A DNA stretch of 64,000 bases from Gorsachius magnificus (Eukaryota; Chordata; Aves; Pelecaniformes; Ardeidae): positions 13,640,507 through 13,704,506 of the forward strand of contig CM067086.1 in assembly GCA_034008185.1 (NCBI GenBank), in the 5' to 3' direction. Below are positions 23,001 through 37,800 of this stretch, in pieces. How positions within the stretch are numbered: position 1 is the stretch's first letter; the number at the start of each line of letters is the position of its first letter. Below the pieces are notes generated by a model. That model made no database searches. It was not told the DNA's origin and saw only the letters and a list, made by a program, of their open reading frames with translations. Made by a program: the position numbers and the translations under genes.

Positions 23001-25314
23001 GGGCTTCTTCTGGTGAGATAAGAACAACAGATGTGGAACTAGAGCCTCCTACGCCACTGGTAGATTATTTCAGCTGTATTTATTTCATGTATTCAGAGCG
23101 CCCTTGCATCAAACCTTCTGTTGTCATCCATGTGCCAAAAAGCTCTAAGCCTTTTGCTCTACTGAGCTTTGGAAAAAACAGTGGCAGAATTTTGACTCCA
23201 GAAACTGTTCGCTACACAAATCCAATTTACTGACATTTCTAGACCTAAATATAAAAAAAGATTCAACAGCTATTACATTATATTACATGATATGTTTTTT
23301 GCATGTGAAAGATGGGGAGACTTTCCGGTCCTAAAATTTGATTCTCAATGCTCCTCTGCCACTTAATTCATTCTCAGAGGGTGATCAACTGAGCTGGGGA
23401 TTTTATGTTTTTCATATGCAATCCAGCTTTTCTATCTTAACTTTTAAGTAGCAGGATCACTTTTTACAAAGGAGAGAACAGTGCATCACCAGCAGCTTTA
23501 CAAATGTTAACATCTTCTCCAAGATGCTACCACAGGCATTAGCTGTAAAGTTGGGGAGATGACTTAGGAATTTGACAATACAAAGCTTGTTTCTCAAATA
23601 GCCATCATCTTCCAGTTGATGATGCACTATTTCCCAGCACTGCTGCCTTGGTTGAATTCCAGCTGGAACTATACCTATCAGTGGCATTTTCTGTTTTATC
23701 CCAGTCTCTTGAGATATCCATCACCCTAATAGCAGATTTGTCATTTAATTAGAGGTCACCTGTTGTAGTATTTTGTGTAACTTCTGTACACTTTACACAC
23801 ATTATTTGTATGCTCTATATGGAAATAAAATTTTATGGCAAACCAGATCATTATGTTAATTTAATACAGACAAATCTAAAAGTTTTATAAAAAGTAAATC
23901 TCCCTACATGATAGTTTGCAAATATTTGCATTACCATCTCATCACAAATAGGCAGCAAATACTTGGCATGCAGGCAGCAAATACCTACCTCATTTCCATT
24001 TCTATACCTTATTCTGCAATGGCAATTGTGTTTCGCTACTTTGCCAATAAGAACACAAACAAGTAGAACACCTGGATGAAAGAGACAGTGGTTTCAAATT
24101 GTTCACTAAGTGAATGTTATTCCATATGCCAAAAAATACTATGATAGGTCCCCTTGAAACATAATTTCAATTATATATGCCTCTGCTCTCAAAAACTACA
24201 TTGTAAGCATTAGACAACTTCACTCGGAGGGCCTGGTTCCCTGTGGTGCATATAGTACAATTTTCTGATTGAAGAATTAAGAATATATTCTGCTGATTAT
24301 TTCTATTATTTCAGTTAAAGTGATCTGAGGAGACTTGTGTATGTCTGTTTCTCATTAACAGGAATGTTTACAAATTTCTTGTTAAATACTGAGTGCAGCC
24401 AAACCAACAGGGGTTTAGATCAATAAAATCAGGGCCGTAATTTAGAAAAAATCAGATTGCTCAGTGTCAGCGATAGTCTTATTTGTACAGGAGAATATAG
24501 GTGTTAAAGACATTTAAGATTGCACGCAAATTGCAGGTACAGCAAATGGAAAAAAAGGCCTTTTGTTTACAGTTAGCACATACTAAATACAGAAATCACT
24601 GAATGAGAATGAGTCCAGATATCCACAAACCTATATTTCAGAAAACAACTACATTTTAAAGGAAATTTATTTTATAAAGCCTTGCATAGTGGATGGGTAG
24701 CAAACTCAAAAGACTGAAAACTATCAATATATCTGTGAAAGCCACCATGCTATAGCTATATATTATGTGAACTATGAATTTCTGATGCTTCTCTATACCT
24801 TAGCTACCTTTTAAGACAAATTTTCTTATCTAGATATATTTCCTGTATTTACAGCTCTTATAGAAGCTTTGGTTCCCAAATATGACATGCTATTTCTAAA
24901 CTCCCCTTCTTCAGGCTTTACACTGTTTCTGAAGTCTACTGAAATCCATCAAAATTTTCTCACAACGTACACTGCAAATGAAGTATATAGGGCTTTACAA
25001 AGGCTCTTTCAGAATACACGCAGAAATGAATTCACTACCAAGAGATATGACTAAGGTCTACAGAAGGAAAACAGAAATCTTCAGCAGTCTCCCTTTCTCT
25101 AAAGCTTTTTTAAGGAATAGGTTTGCACAAGCACTCTTCAGGTTAGGAGCTTCACTGACTAGGCATAATGAAAATATTCATTACAGCAAAATTGTCTAAA
25201 AAGGAATATAAATAATACTAGATAGAATCCTTCCCTGAGACAGTTTTGGCTATGCACGGAAATTGGCCCAGCATTCAGTCATCTGTACTGCATCGTTTAG
25301 GACCTAAAAACTGT

Positions 25315-25345
25315 GGGGGGGGGGGGGGGCGGCGGTGGAGGGGGA
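25315..25345 (+). repeat. G15 run and G-rich block (possible G-quadruplex)
   Basis: Fifteen consecutive guanines (25315-25329) are followed by C, GGCGG, TGGAG and GGGG (to about 25344). The block can supply four G-tracts for an intramolecular quadruplex on the plus strand. Run length is probably polymorphic or poorly sequenced. No gene start is visible beside it. Confidence 0.85.
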
Positions 25346-26066
25346 AGCTAAGTCAGCATACATTTCTTCCTAGTCAGAAACTTTGCTCCTGTCTTCAAGA
25401 AAGTGTCACTTGAGTCCTAGTCCATTTACTCAGCAGTGAGGCAGGTTGCTCAGTCGTCCTTGTTACAAAATGCAATTCAGTGCTCTACATCTCTGGAATT
25501 GGGACTGCACTGTCTCTTCTGCAGGATGGACAGTTGATGAAATGCCTGGAGACAAAGCTGCTTTTAGATTACATGGCCCTAGCTTATTTTTACATGTAAT
25601 AAGTGACTCAAAAAGCAAAGAGAAAGTGCCTTTTGTATTGGCATTTTCAAGCATCATGTATGCAAAGTTGTAGACTATCTAGAAATGCCTGCAAATGCAA
25701 GTATGGACTATGGGTTTATGTGGATCTGACGATACGACACAGGAGCTGTGATGGTACAGACTATCCAAAGAAAAGCTTGTTTACAGAGACCCTGTGCTGA
25801 GACCGTGCACTCAATTCACAGTGACAGGGAATAACCCACATGGCTCCTGTAGTTCTCATACACGTTTGCCAAGAAATAACAAGTCCCAAATTAATAAGCC
25901 AGAAATAGAAATTTTTGTCAGGAGGCCCTAATGGAATATTTGGAAATTAACAGTCAATTCTGGGAAGTTCTTCTCTCTAGTAATGGGACCAGTCTGCTCA
26001 GGGATGTTATGTTGTGCAATCAGACAGGGTGCTTAGTAATCTCATCCAGGCTCCCTTTCCCATTAA

Positions 26067-26125
26067 GGGTTGGACTGGATGATCTTTTGAGGTCCCTTCC
26101 AACCTGGGCTGTTCTGTGATTCTGT
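26067..26125 (+). mobile_element. Short CR1 LINE 3' end
   Basis: The 59-bp core AGGGTTGGACTGGATGATCT (26067-26086), GAGGTCCCTTCCAACCTGGG (26089-26108) and GTTCTGTGATTCTG is the standard avian CR1 3' terminus on the plus strand. The preceding 100 bp may include older CR1 sequence, but I cannot align it. Only the extreme 3' end is preserved. Confidence 0.9.
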
Positions 26126-28699
26126 TGGTGTTTGTTTTATCTTGCTACTATGCATATTTGATCAACGTGAAACTACAGGCATTTTTAATCTACATACAAA
26201 ATATTGTCATGCTCTGTAATGGTATAACAGCATCCTTTTGACACATATGAATAATTTTTTGGTCCTCTCCCTCCATTTCATACAAGTACTCTACCAGTAT
26301 TTCTTGTTTTTGAGATTCCCTCACCTCTGTTTTACTTCCTTTTGGACCACTCCTTAGCAAAGGCATCTGTTCTGTTGCTACTAAAAACTTGGAGAGGAGA
26401 ACTGTCAAGGTTTCATTTTTCCTCCTCCTTGGTACTATTTATACCTTGCCCGTATGTGCAACCTGCTGGAGGAAGCTGGGCTCTTCCCCCTTGCTAGATC
26501 CATTACATCCTCCTCTGCCACAAAAGACAACTTCTATTTGTTTGTCATCTATTAACCTGCCTTACAAAGTAGAAGTGGGAAGCACCAAGGCTGTACTGCT
26601 CACATCATGCATTTTTCTGGCAGAGAATGGTCTTTATCCTCCCTCTATCACAGCCTCAAAGTTGAAGTGTTCTCTCTCGCCTTCCCCCTCTATAATCAGA
26701 GCATTGTTTATGGACAGGTGTAGCCTCTTACAGGAAGTAAAAAAGCTGGCAAAAAAAACAGTCCCAGATTTTTGCACAGGCCATGTTTGAGGGCTGCCCA
26801 TAATTACACCCACACATATTTTTCCACAGAAACAATATTGTAGCTGCTAAAAGAAGTTATGCAATCATAAATATAGGGGATATGACGTGGGCTCAGAGAC
26901 AAGTGGAAAGGGGTTTATAAAATCAGGCAGAAGAGCAGAGATAAGTCATAAATCAGCCTTTTTTGTGGTCTCCCCCTCCCCTTAAATTGAGGTCCATTAT
27001 ATGGGTAAGACTGCTTACAGATTGGCTGCTAATGGATTGCTACAAATCTACAGAAATTAATAAGGAGAACCTTCCACAAAAAATGAAGAACATATATGTA
27101 AGACCAACCATTTGGGTGAGTTAGTTACCAATGTAATTTTGTTAATTGGTACCAATGTACCAATTCTTTCATAGCACTGCCATAAAAACAAAATGCTATT
27201 TCTACATGTAGAGAATTTGCCAACTGTCCTCTTTCCACTTGATGAAAGACTACACATACAGCTTACTGGAAATCACTTGAAGGAATTTAAAAGCAGAATA
27301 ATAACAAAACTGCTAGAGGAAAGAACAGGAGAAAGTCTGCTGTAAACGTGAGAATACAATGGAAAGAGAGCATAAGAAATCACATAAAACTACTTTCACC
27401 TGGTTCTTTGAAAATTCGTGCATGGCATAAAGCTAGTAATGGTAGCAACAGGAACAAAAAAAATGAATCCTTTATGATCTTTCATTAAGACAGAAAAAAA
27501 CCCATTTGTTTTTCCTGCTATTACAGAAGGCTTATCTATGCGTATACAAAGCATCACTTCAAATTGCTGTACTTCAACATGCAGCCAAAATCTATTCACA
27601 GGGGCAGTTTGTTGCCATTATGTCTCAGCACTGTAGGAAAGCTCTTGGGGTTGTAATTCAGAGGCAAGTAGGTCTGTTTTAAATACCAACCCTAGCGAAA
27701 CAAGAAAATTGGATATTTGGGGATCACAAGACTATTTTTAAGGAATTCATTAGAAATGCCAAGGTAAACATTTTGTGATATTCACTAGTTACTGCATACT
27801 GATATTTCAAGCTAAACAACCAGGTTGCTGAGTACAGTTACTCCACAACAGAAAAGGTAAATATCCAGATTCTCCATCCACTTTGCCAATTTGGCTCTGA
27901 CGGTCTCCCAGGATCCATTCTCAGGCAAATAAGATTTCTAACTCCAATTATTTTTAACACTGTCCTTTCCCTTTCAAAGTCAGGCCTAAAGACTTACAAC
28001 AACTCAGGAGTTCTTCCTCAGAGACGTTGCAGAAAATGGGGAAAAGAGAACAGATAAGCTGCTGAATTGATACTTTCCCTCCTGCACGCTTTTGGGTTTG
28101 TGGGAAAGAGGCTAAAGTAGTTTGATGGGGTTGGTTATAGTTTTTTTTCTTTCTGTTGCTATTGGAAGCAAACTTCCCTGCCCCTCTGCCAGAAACAATC
28201 TCGTACTGCCAGGAACACCACATGAAAACTATCAGCCAGGTACTTGCTGGGGGCTCAGATGCAGGTACAACTGAGGTCAGGCTCGGGGGTACCACCAAGA
28301 AAAGGTCTGGTTCCCCGGACCACCTAAAATTGCTGGGAACAAACAGCAGAATAGACCAGATACACTAGGGAAGAAGTCAGGGAATCATGCTAGACCCAGA
28401 AGTTATATATTTCCATAATTTCTGTAACTTGTTTGAATTCCCTATCTAAATTTTATGTAGTAATTTGGCTGCTATCGTTGTCTAATTAGAAATAAATGTA
28501 GACTGTACTTTATCTCTACTAATTCCCTTAATATCATTATCTCGAGTTTGCAGAGGTATTCAGTAATGTCTACCCTGGTGCCCTTTACATAAAGTTCATT
28601 TCTTTTCCAAGTAATAACACAGGCTGAGGATTCAAGGGGTGATTTAGTTAGAGCTAAATAAGAATGACTTGAATTGAAAGAGAGGGAAAAGGCTTCTTA

Positions 28700-29170
28700 A
28701 TTTGCAGTGTGATTTTTTTTCTTCCTTTCGTGTTATCATTGCTTTTCCATCTCTCCTTTAATAAGATGTCTCTCCCTCCTCCCTGGTATCTGTCTACTTG
28801 CAAGGACCTTTGCATCTATCTTTTTCTTGTCCTTCTATTTTTAGTGCACATCTGTTCCTGTTTTGACCTCAATTCTCTCTCATCTGGGGCTTCATTTTTC
28901 TATGTCTCCCTACTGCCAGATCTTCTCACAGCTGTCAGATCCCTTCTCTCTAGCAGATCCATAATCTTTCTGTTGGTGGGCAATGCCTGGACTGCCTCCC
29001 CTGATGTGCTGCCTGCTAGGAGAAGGCAGCTCTCCAGGAAGCCCCTGCTCAGCTGTGCCACCTCCTTCACCCAGCTCCTTACTTCCAAACACTGCCAGTG
29101 TGGGTGTGTTACAAAGGCTGTAACTTGCTCTCAGTTTTCTCCCTGCATTTCTTTTATATTTTTCTAATAC
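28700..29170. other. Pyrimidine-rich segment with a 152-codon frame
   Basis: The plus strand is strongly C/T-biased, leaving one frame open for 152 codons (28709-29167) and producing shorter antisense frames. The peptide begins with a hydrophobic run and then a basic patch (LPARRRQLSRKP), but repeated leucine, serine and phenylalanine codons are what biased composition generates. No splice sites or transcription signals support it as a gene. Confidence 0.35.
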
Positions 29171-29654
29171 CTTAAAATTTCCTCAACAGCTGCAAATTAA
29201 ACTTGTTGGCCTTTGCAACCATGACAATGAATGCCATTTTTGTTCAATTCATAGGCTGTATTTCAATTTTCTTTAGATCAGTGATTATGAAATTTGTTTT
29301 GTTCCACCTCATTTCTTCCATCTTGTGTCATGTCTTTATTCACTGGTACAGTTAGTATTTCCATTACTCCATTCTCTCTTTCACTAGGTTTCCCTTTTCT
29401 CCCTTTCAGATTTCTCTTTGTGTGTGTGCATGTGGACAGTTAACATTTTTGCTATCCCTCAACTTCCTGCCACCATCTTCTTTGGAGACCTCAGTCTGAG
29501 GGTCACCACGTCAGATTAAATGGGGAGCATTAAAGAGCTGTTGCCCAGGGGAGCAGCTGGCAGCTCTGGCAGACTGCTTACCTGGCCCTGAGGCCTGGGG
29601 GACAGGGATGCTCCAGGCAGCGCCTGGGCCAGACTCCACATCCAAACCCCTCCT

Positions 29655-29696
29655 GGCAGCAGAATCAGGAGCATTGGCAGCAGAATAAGGAGATGG
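29655..29696. repeat. Two-copy 21-bp tandem repeat
   Basis: GGCAGCAGAATCAGGAGCATT (21 bp) is followed at once by a second copy with four differences (ending AATAAGGAGATGG). This is a small local duplication in otherwise unassigned DNA. Confidence 0.75.
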
Positions 29697-30851
29697 AGGA
29701 GGGTCTTTACTGCTTTACTCTCAGCCACAGGAGCATGTTTGCAGAGGAAAGTGTCCTCATCATCTCAGGCATATCTACTAATGCACCTAGTGCTGCTCTC
29801 TATCACTGCAATGCCAACATAAGCATGGGCAGATGCTGACAGGCAATGATTCCTCCTGACACTTGGCCCTACCAGAACGCTCCAGTGACTGTGAGTAAAA
29901 CAGACAAAGCCCTTTGCCTCCGTTCCTTGTCATTACTGAGACCCCTAATGCTGTTGCCCCATTTGGAAAAAGAAGATTAAAAAGAAAAAAATTGTCATGG
30001 TTGTGCAAACAAGGATCAGCTAACATAAATATTTTCCCCGTTTAGCTGATGTGTGCTATACTTTTGTTCCAGTCAAGTATCTGTGCAGTTTCAGTGTTAT
30101 AAAACAGTGTTGTTGTAACAGAATATATTAACATTTAAATAAGACACTCAGGATAATATTTTTAAAAATTGAATTTAAAAAAAATTACTCTGTACTAGAT
30201 GCATATTATCCAAAGGCCACATATACCTCTAGCAAATTCAGATTAGATAGTGAACATGTCAATGCTAGAAATGTCTACTTCTAATTGCCTGTAATATTGT
30301 AGGAAAGAGATATGTGCACTGCTAACAGTGCTGAACTGAAATGTTAAAAATTATCCCTTCTGCTTTTTCTCCCTCTTAGAGCACAAAGAGAATCTAATTA
30401 ACATGCTTAGTGTCTCTCCAAAATTCAATTCAAACACAAAGTATGCTATCAAAGGCTTGAATATCAGACAGAAAAGTAATTTGGGATGACTGAGCAATCT
30501 CTACAAATACATTAAATTAACATTAATGGGTCCATATGAAAAATGATACCAAATGCAGTTAAAAGGACTTTACCTGCTTTTAAGGGAGAGTAATAAAGTT
30601 ATCAGGAATTTTCTTTAACCTTAACACTGTCTTGCAATTTCTGAGTATGATTGCATAACTTGATAAATGCAACACATCACACAGTATCTTGTGAGTAGAC
30701 TTGTGCATGACATTTTTCTCTTCAGTGATCTTTTTTCTCAATGAAGAAAGTTTTCTTTCCCTCTTACAGAGACAGAATCTTTCAAGATCTGCAATTTTCC
30801 TGGTTCTCTCAAATTTCACACAAAAGTGCCGTTTACAGGCTTTGCATTCTT

Positions 30852-30872
30852 CCCCCCCCCGCTTTTTTTTTT
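30852..30872 (+). repeat. C9 run then T10 run
   Basis: Nine cytosines (30852-30860), GC, then ten thymines (30863-30872). Compound mononucleotide tract with no associated element. Confidence 0.85.
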
Positions 30873-33800
30873 AAAGAAATTTCTATACCTTAGATTTCAA
30901 GCTACCCTGATAGCATTTCCCACCCAAGTAATTTCTTTGCTGCAGTATTCTGCATCTCTATGTTGCAGAAGATAAACCAGGTTTCAGCATTGTTTATCAT
31001 GTGCCCAGGGCTGGTGTGTCATTTCAGCAAATGCAGGATGGTAATCAGCTAAATCATAAAGAAGAAGAAAAGGAACATAAATAGCTGTTTCTTTCAAAGG
31101 CCTTTTATGGATAGGAATAAAGCAGACCCTCCCACATTCAGCACAGTAAATGAATAGCTCGCTATCACCCATCAACTTTTCTGTTTTTATATAGATGCGC
31201 TATTCTGAGCACATTAAAGCAATGTTGATAAGAGCAAAATGGTTTATTTCTTTAGTTTAGATTTCAAAGAAATGTTCCTAAGATGGAAGGTATGTCTAAG
31301 GAGCAGTGCCTTATCACAGCACTCTTATTAGCATTTCTTCAAAGGTGCCGCCTTCTTGGTCCCAGCTACAAAGACAAAAAATCTGCATTTGAATACAGAT
31401 ATTCAAAATGAAGTTGAAAATTGTCAGTCTTGTGAAAAAGATGGACATAAGCCAGAAAACTGAATTGTAGCAAAAGGAAAAAGATAGTAAGTGCTGAGAG
31501 ATAAGCAGCTCTTGTGTGTTAGATATGAAACCAGAAAAAGAAAAAACTGCCTATGTTTCAGAAGCTTCATGCTGATCACAAAAAACCAAATCTCAGTCAT
31601 TTGACTTGTCACCAATTACCACTAGCGCTAATGCCAAAATGGTCTTCCTCACTTTAAGAAACTATCAAGTCTTTTGGTGTCTCTAAGTAATTACTGCCAA
31701 GATCACTGAACTATAGCTTCTAATATATCCAGACCTGTGTGCTGAGATCCTGTTCCTTCACAAAAGTGTGTAACAAACCCAGGAAGGATAATTATGCAGT
31801 CTCTATGAGACAATTTTTCTTCATAAAGCCAGGCAATTAGGGTTCAAATCTCAGTGTCCTTATTTTATTCTATACAGTTTAGTTGTGCCAAATGTGCATA
31901 TAAAAATAAATATTAATCACAGCTTTTTAAATAATTGTTTAAAATAGGACTTAGAAAGGGTCATGACAATTAATTCCATAGCCAAAACTACGCTGAATAA
32001 ATATTATTTCTTATCTATTTGAGCCTTTTAATTTAATCCATTATTCATATATTCCAAGGAAAAAAGCATGCAGGAATTCTTGAATAACATTCATATACTA
32101 TTCTTTATTTTATACTCCCCACAGAAAAAACATTTAAGAGACAGTTAAGGCCGAGACACCCTAGCAGTAGCTGAAGGATAAAAAAGGACTATAAAAAACT
32201 AATTGCTGCCAAAATAGATTGTAAAAACAATCAAGACCTTCACTGCTCAGTTTTACAGTTAAATTTAAAAGAAATTGAAGTTTTGCCAGAATTCTGGTTT
32301 TCCTTTTAGCGACATCAAGGTATAATACAGTAAAGTTGACTGATTTTTTTGACCTTAGACCAAAATACCAAGATGTTTCACTTGTTGCCTATAGTTTGTA
32401 CAGAAAGCAAACTCACTCATTCACTCTTGAAAGACTTGTACAAATTGTACTGTACTGATTTTTTTTCATTCCTACACTATGGGGCTGTGAAATTGCCTTA
32501 GATATTTTTTTGAACAGACACCCAAATTAACAAAGTGAGCTTTGTTTTGTATGACGTTTTGATGTTGTGAGTTTTGTTATCCACCCTACAAAATAGTAGA
32601 ATGTATCTTAACATCCTAGACCTCTCTTTTGCCAATCTGTAATCTCATGGAGCTGTATTCAAGTCAAATGTTTTCTTATATATTTCTTATGAATTTGAAG
32701 CCAGAAAATGTTCATTGGTAGCTCAAATTTCTTCTTTTACGGTTACCGCTCAGATTTTTATACGGTATGTATCATGAAACTGCACCTCCAACAGAATGCT
32801 TCTGACCATGGTCTGTCTGTCTGTATCTCTCATAATACTGATGCTTCCATTTTTGGGTTTTCACTACAAAAATACAGTGCTTGCACAAGCCCTGCAACTT
32901 GTCCTTAGCATCAACTGTGGGCTTTCTCACATATTACTCATTAACGGATTAACTAGTCAAACTAACAAAAAGAAGTGTTACATTATGTATAAACGTGACT
33001 GTTTCAGTGTTTATTTCGGTGACAGCTCATCGAGTTTTGTTAGCATCCTTGTGACTTCATTCGTAACCTTCCACAGCTATAAACGACTGCACTCAGGTAT
33101 GATGATTTATTGTAATTTACACATATCAATTCAGTCTAATCTCTCCAGGATGTAATACTTGATATATTAAGGTTTCACTTAAAATACTTGCAAAGAATAA
33201 ATGTCAGATAGCTATCTTCCCTGCAGTGAAAACCAATGAAGGAATTTGGTTCCCTCACTGTTTAGAGCTGTCCAGTAATATTCAGAAGTTTCTTTTACAG
33301 AAAAATAGACTCACCTTTTTTTCAATGCACTTTACTTGTTTGTAGAATTCCCTTTCTAGTCTCTCTAATTTGTTGCACATTTCATTTGCCTTGGCTAATA
33401 CTTCCATGGACAGCTGTTCTTTTTTCATTTTCTTTTTTAAAGATTTTGGTTTGATTCACTTTAAGAACTCTTTAAGAACAGTGTATCATTGTTTAGCCAA
33501 ACCTGTCTTCCTGGTCCTTCTGTTCCTTTCTGCCAGGGGTAAACCTAGTACTTGTTGACAGAAAATATTAGAGTTCAAACATATGTTTTCAAAATTACTC
33601 CGGAAGAAAACTTTTCAGATAGAGTATGAAAAAATTAGATGTTACAACTAAATTTTATGAATTTAATCTGTTGAAACATTAGCAGGAATTTAGTGGAGAA
33701 TTCCAAATAGCTTTAAATAAAATCTGCCACTCTAAGTTAAAGTATCATTTATGCCTGATAGTGAAACAATAACTGGGCATGTTCATGACCTGTGAGGTCT

Positions 33801-34825
33801 GATTTACTCACACTGTCAAGCATTGCAGTCTTTTTAGGTGTAGTTCTTTCAGGAGACTTGGGGAAATCTGCTCACATTTCTAGAATTCTATCAGTGATTA
33901 ATAACTAAAGTAACATACCGAGAAACGCAGTGAGTTCCCCATGCCTTGTCTCCAAGTTAAGCCTGGACTTCTTTCCAGGAGATTGGACTTCGGCAGAGAC
34001 TATGTTTTAGTCAGGCAGAAGATACTGATCTCAGTGTAAGAGTGGGTGAATGTAGTGACTTATACAGTGGAAGGATCTATTGATCCCGCAAGGTTCAACT
34101 TTATGATGAATCTGTTACGGAATTATGGACAGGCATTTTCCCCTCTTTATTGGTTAGTTCCTTATAGGTGGACCCATTCTCATTCTATGTTTATCACTCA
34201 AAATTGCCATGTAACTGGAAGTTTGCTTATGTAAGGTTTGCATAATACTGTCCTTGTTTGTACACAGCTGTACATTTCCTAAATCTTCATAAAAACAATC
34301 AAATCCTTAAAGATACCTCCCTTGGAGAAAGCCAGTAAGGAATAAAGCATACCCTACCCTTTCTTAAAAAAAGTATATACTTATTTAACAGATGCTGGTT
34401 GCTCAGTACATAAGTGCTTGGTTAGTTTCTGATTACAGTGCTGATGGAAGTCTCCTAGATTGCAAAATTTAGACTGATGGACTTTTAACTTTTTTAATTT
34501 TGAAAGCAGCAACATAAGCCAAAAACAAATTAAAAATATCCCCACTGGAGCAGCAGAAAGCAGAACATTTGAACAAATTTACACATAGCAGGAAGCAAAC
34601 TCTGTTAAACCTTATTTGGAATCAGGCAGATAAAGCGGGCATTCTTTATATCCCGATTTCCTAACTGTAATGCTTATGCACACATTCACACATCATTACA
34701 CACCGCTCAATGTGTATATATATTAAAAAAGCTCATCATAAAACTCAGCTCAATATCCCTATCAAATTCAGACTTTAGTCTGCAACAGTTCAATATGAAT
34801 GGGTCAGATTTACTTGGAATAGCAC

Positions 34826-34841
34826 AAAAAAAAAAAAAAAA
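34826..34841 (+). repeat. Poly(A) tract, A16
   Basis: Sixteen adenines after AGCAC. Simple-sequence tract only. Confidence 0.9.
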
Positions 34842-37800
34842 GAGAAGTCCAAACCAAAACAGATAACTTTTTCTATCTGGAGACTAGAAATTCAATGACT
34901 GAGAAATGCTGTGTTATGACTCAGGATCATTTATAAAGCTATGTTCTTGTAATGAACGTGGCAGGAATTATCTTTGTCATGTACCACCAGCTTACACTTT
35001 CTTCTTTTAAATAGGTTGGATTTCTTTGAAGAGATCTTAATTCAAAATATGTAACTCTGAATGTGCTCAGGAGGTAAACACTTCATGGCAAATAAAGGAA
35101 ACAAATGTAGGGAGGTTTTATTAAGGGGGAAGGCATGCAGGGAGTATAACTTAAATAGGTCCAGTAAGAGAAGCAGTATCACTAGTGAAGTTCTCAGCCT
35201 CTACATAGTGCTGCATGGGCTGAACCATTAGTCTGCTTATTGCAAGTCATTATACGTTAACTTAATATTTGTATGATTTCTTTTTATGAGCTGCAGGGAC
35301 AAATGATAAAACTGCACTAATGTAAAAGATTTGTCACAACAAACTGTAGCTGTCATCACTTCAACCTTTTATGCTGAGAATTACTAACTCCATGAAACTT
35401 CGTACAGTATCTACTCTACATGGTTACAAAAAACAAGAATAAAGGACAGAGGGAAAAGCCACAATTTATCTCATGACTTTTCCTTTTGTGGCTTAATATA
35501 ATGGTTACAATTCTACCTCTCTCAAGCTGGAGATGTATGGAACAGTTGGAACCTAAAGCCTAAAACAGTTTCAAGCCTGGCTGTGCTTACACATTAAGGA
35601 GTGACTGGAAGCAGCCGCAGCTCAAGGAGAACTGAGTGCTTTGAGAAAGGCCATTATTCCAAAAAAAACAGTACACTCTCCAGCTATTCTTTCTTTCTTT
35701 TCTTCTTTTTTTTCCTCCTGTTGTTGAAACGTTAGCATCAGCTGGCACCCTTCCTGCTCCCCATCTGCCAATGTTTCAGTAAAACATTGACCATTCTGAC
35801 AAGAAAGGTGAAAAAAACCCCATCAGGTTCAAACAGAAAGCCGTATAAAAGTTCACGTGTGATTTGGTCTCCTGCAGGGCTTTTTAGTCTATAGCATGAG
35901 TCTCTACAGCTAAAATGTAATAGAAAAAATAGTGCAGGAAAATTAGTCCCAAAACTTTAAAGACCACATTTTACTCTTGTTATTCACACAGAGCAATACC
36001 TAACCGCTGCCTTCAATACAAATAAAAACCAGCTACTTTTAAAACAAGCAACAGGGAAAACTTGAGTACTATATGAATATAAGTATTTTTAAAATGCATG
36101 GTGCCTGGAAATATTATAACTTTGGTGCCAAATTTTTTAAATTCCAATATGTTACAATTCTAAATGTAGAAGAATTGAATGCATTTGAGTTTGTAAGAGA
36201 ATGGCCCTTCGACATTACAGGTGTCACCCAGCTTGACTCTCAAACCTACAATTTTGACTGCAATGCTGTCAGGCCAGCCCATGCATCAAGCAGACTTCAT
36301 CTGGGCATTTCTTCAATGAATCGAGGAATCCTTCTCCACCACAAGTCAGGAAAGACCTCTTCAGTTCTATGCAGAAGGGGCTCTAACCTGTAGCACCTTG
36401 TCCCAAATCCAAGACCTTAAAACTCTGAATGGCATAGAGGCTATATTTGCCCCTCTCTCCCTGAGCAGACTGACATAGCTCCACAGGCAGCATTGCTGTT
36501 AAACCCCTGAGAGTGGAAAACAGCTTGTGCGAGGATGCTGAAGGGCTGAAGAACACTTTGAGGCTATGTTCCTGGTCAGAAACTGTCAGAGGTTTCTAGC
36601 AAAAGGATGAATGCTTCAATTAAATGGAAAATAAAATCTGCAACCTCAATTCCCATTTGTATGTAATCTTAAAATAAAAACCCCTACAAAACACCCAACA
36701 AATTTTAAATCGGAAAAAAATGTAAAACCAGAATATTTTGGAAACAGGAGACATCATAAAAGAAATGGCAGAAATTTGTCTGATTCCCAGTGCAATGCTG
36801 CTGAAATATAGTCTTTACTCAGCAAGTACTTTGCAGCTCTCCTACTCAACTTCCTACATCTACAATGCAATATATTTACAGATTTTTTAATAGTTTTTAA
36901 TGATGTCTGAAAGAAATGGGGGTTAATAATGATCCAAAAGCTTGAATCATAAAGTGGTGGCAGAGGAAAGGAATGAAGAGAACTGATTTTCTTTTGTGTG
37001 GAAATTAACAGCTGGTAGGTAACTTGGAGCTGGCTAGAAAGGTAATTCATTTAAAAAAAAATATGTTGAAAGAACAGTAGCAGATTCTAGATGGTTCTTT
37101 TATTTTCAGACAATAAAAGCCTTTACTGTGCCATCTTTGGCTATTGGAAATTGCAGCCTTGTTTTAAAACTAAGCAAAAGCTAATTTGCAGGCTTTTTTT
37201 GGCATCTGTACTGTTAAGTAATAGAATTCATTCAAACTGCAGTATTAAATGTTTATATAGATATTTGCTTCTGTGTTGGGCAGCTATAGCCTACACTATG
37301 CAGAAAAGTAAAAAAAAAAAATAACATTAAAAGCTGTAAGAAACAGGTTACAACATTTTTCTTCTCAGATGACACAAGATAATTTAATACCTTAAGAGCT
37401 TTCCTCACAGGAAAGCCATAGCCCTCTATTTTTCATGATCGGTCTTATACTTTCTTATAAAGAAAGAAAAACATTCTAACTGTAAATTTCCTCAACCTGT
37501 CTCCTTTAAAATATGAATTAATCCTGTGGAGATGCCTGTTATCTAATGGTATTGTACAGGGGATTGGAAAAGTCTCTCCAAACTTAGGTGTCTTAGTGAT
37601 GTGCTTAAAAATAGGCAGAAGAAATATGGACCCAATTAAGAAAAATTTATCTCTGTTTTTCAGTAATGCAGACAACATTATCTAGCTTTGATTATGTCCT
37701 TCAGAAGTCGGAGAGCCTAAAAGAACCTCTCTCACCCTTAACATTTCCCCTCTACAGTTTGAAGAAATGCATTAAACACAGACATGATTACAAAGCCACC

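Larger units (their letters stand above)
18062..25314. other. Long AT-rich stretch without recognisable genes
   Basis: No coding region is supported across these 7.2 kb. The GC-richer part at about 21960-22480 has overlapping frames on both strands (108 codons plus, 113 codons minus) with no known motif. A 13-bp word, AGGCAGCAAATAC, occurs twice at 23950-23962 and 23972-23984. Simple-sequence tracts are listed separately. Confidence 0.55.

Noticed and set aside
28709..29167. Longest open frame (152 codons) as a gene
   Set aside because: The strand is pyrimidine-rich, the peptide is a low-information Leu/Ser/Phe string, antisense frames are also open, and there are no splice or promoter signals.
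31851..31860. GGTTCAAATC word resembling a tRNA B box
   Set aside because: No matching A box at the right distance and no cloverleaf can be formed around it.
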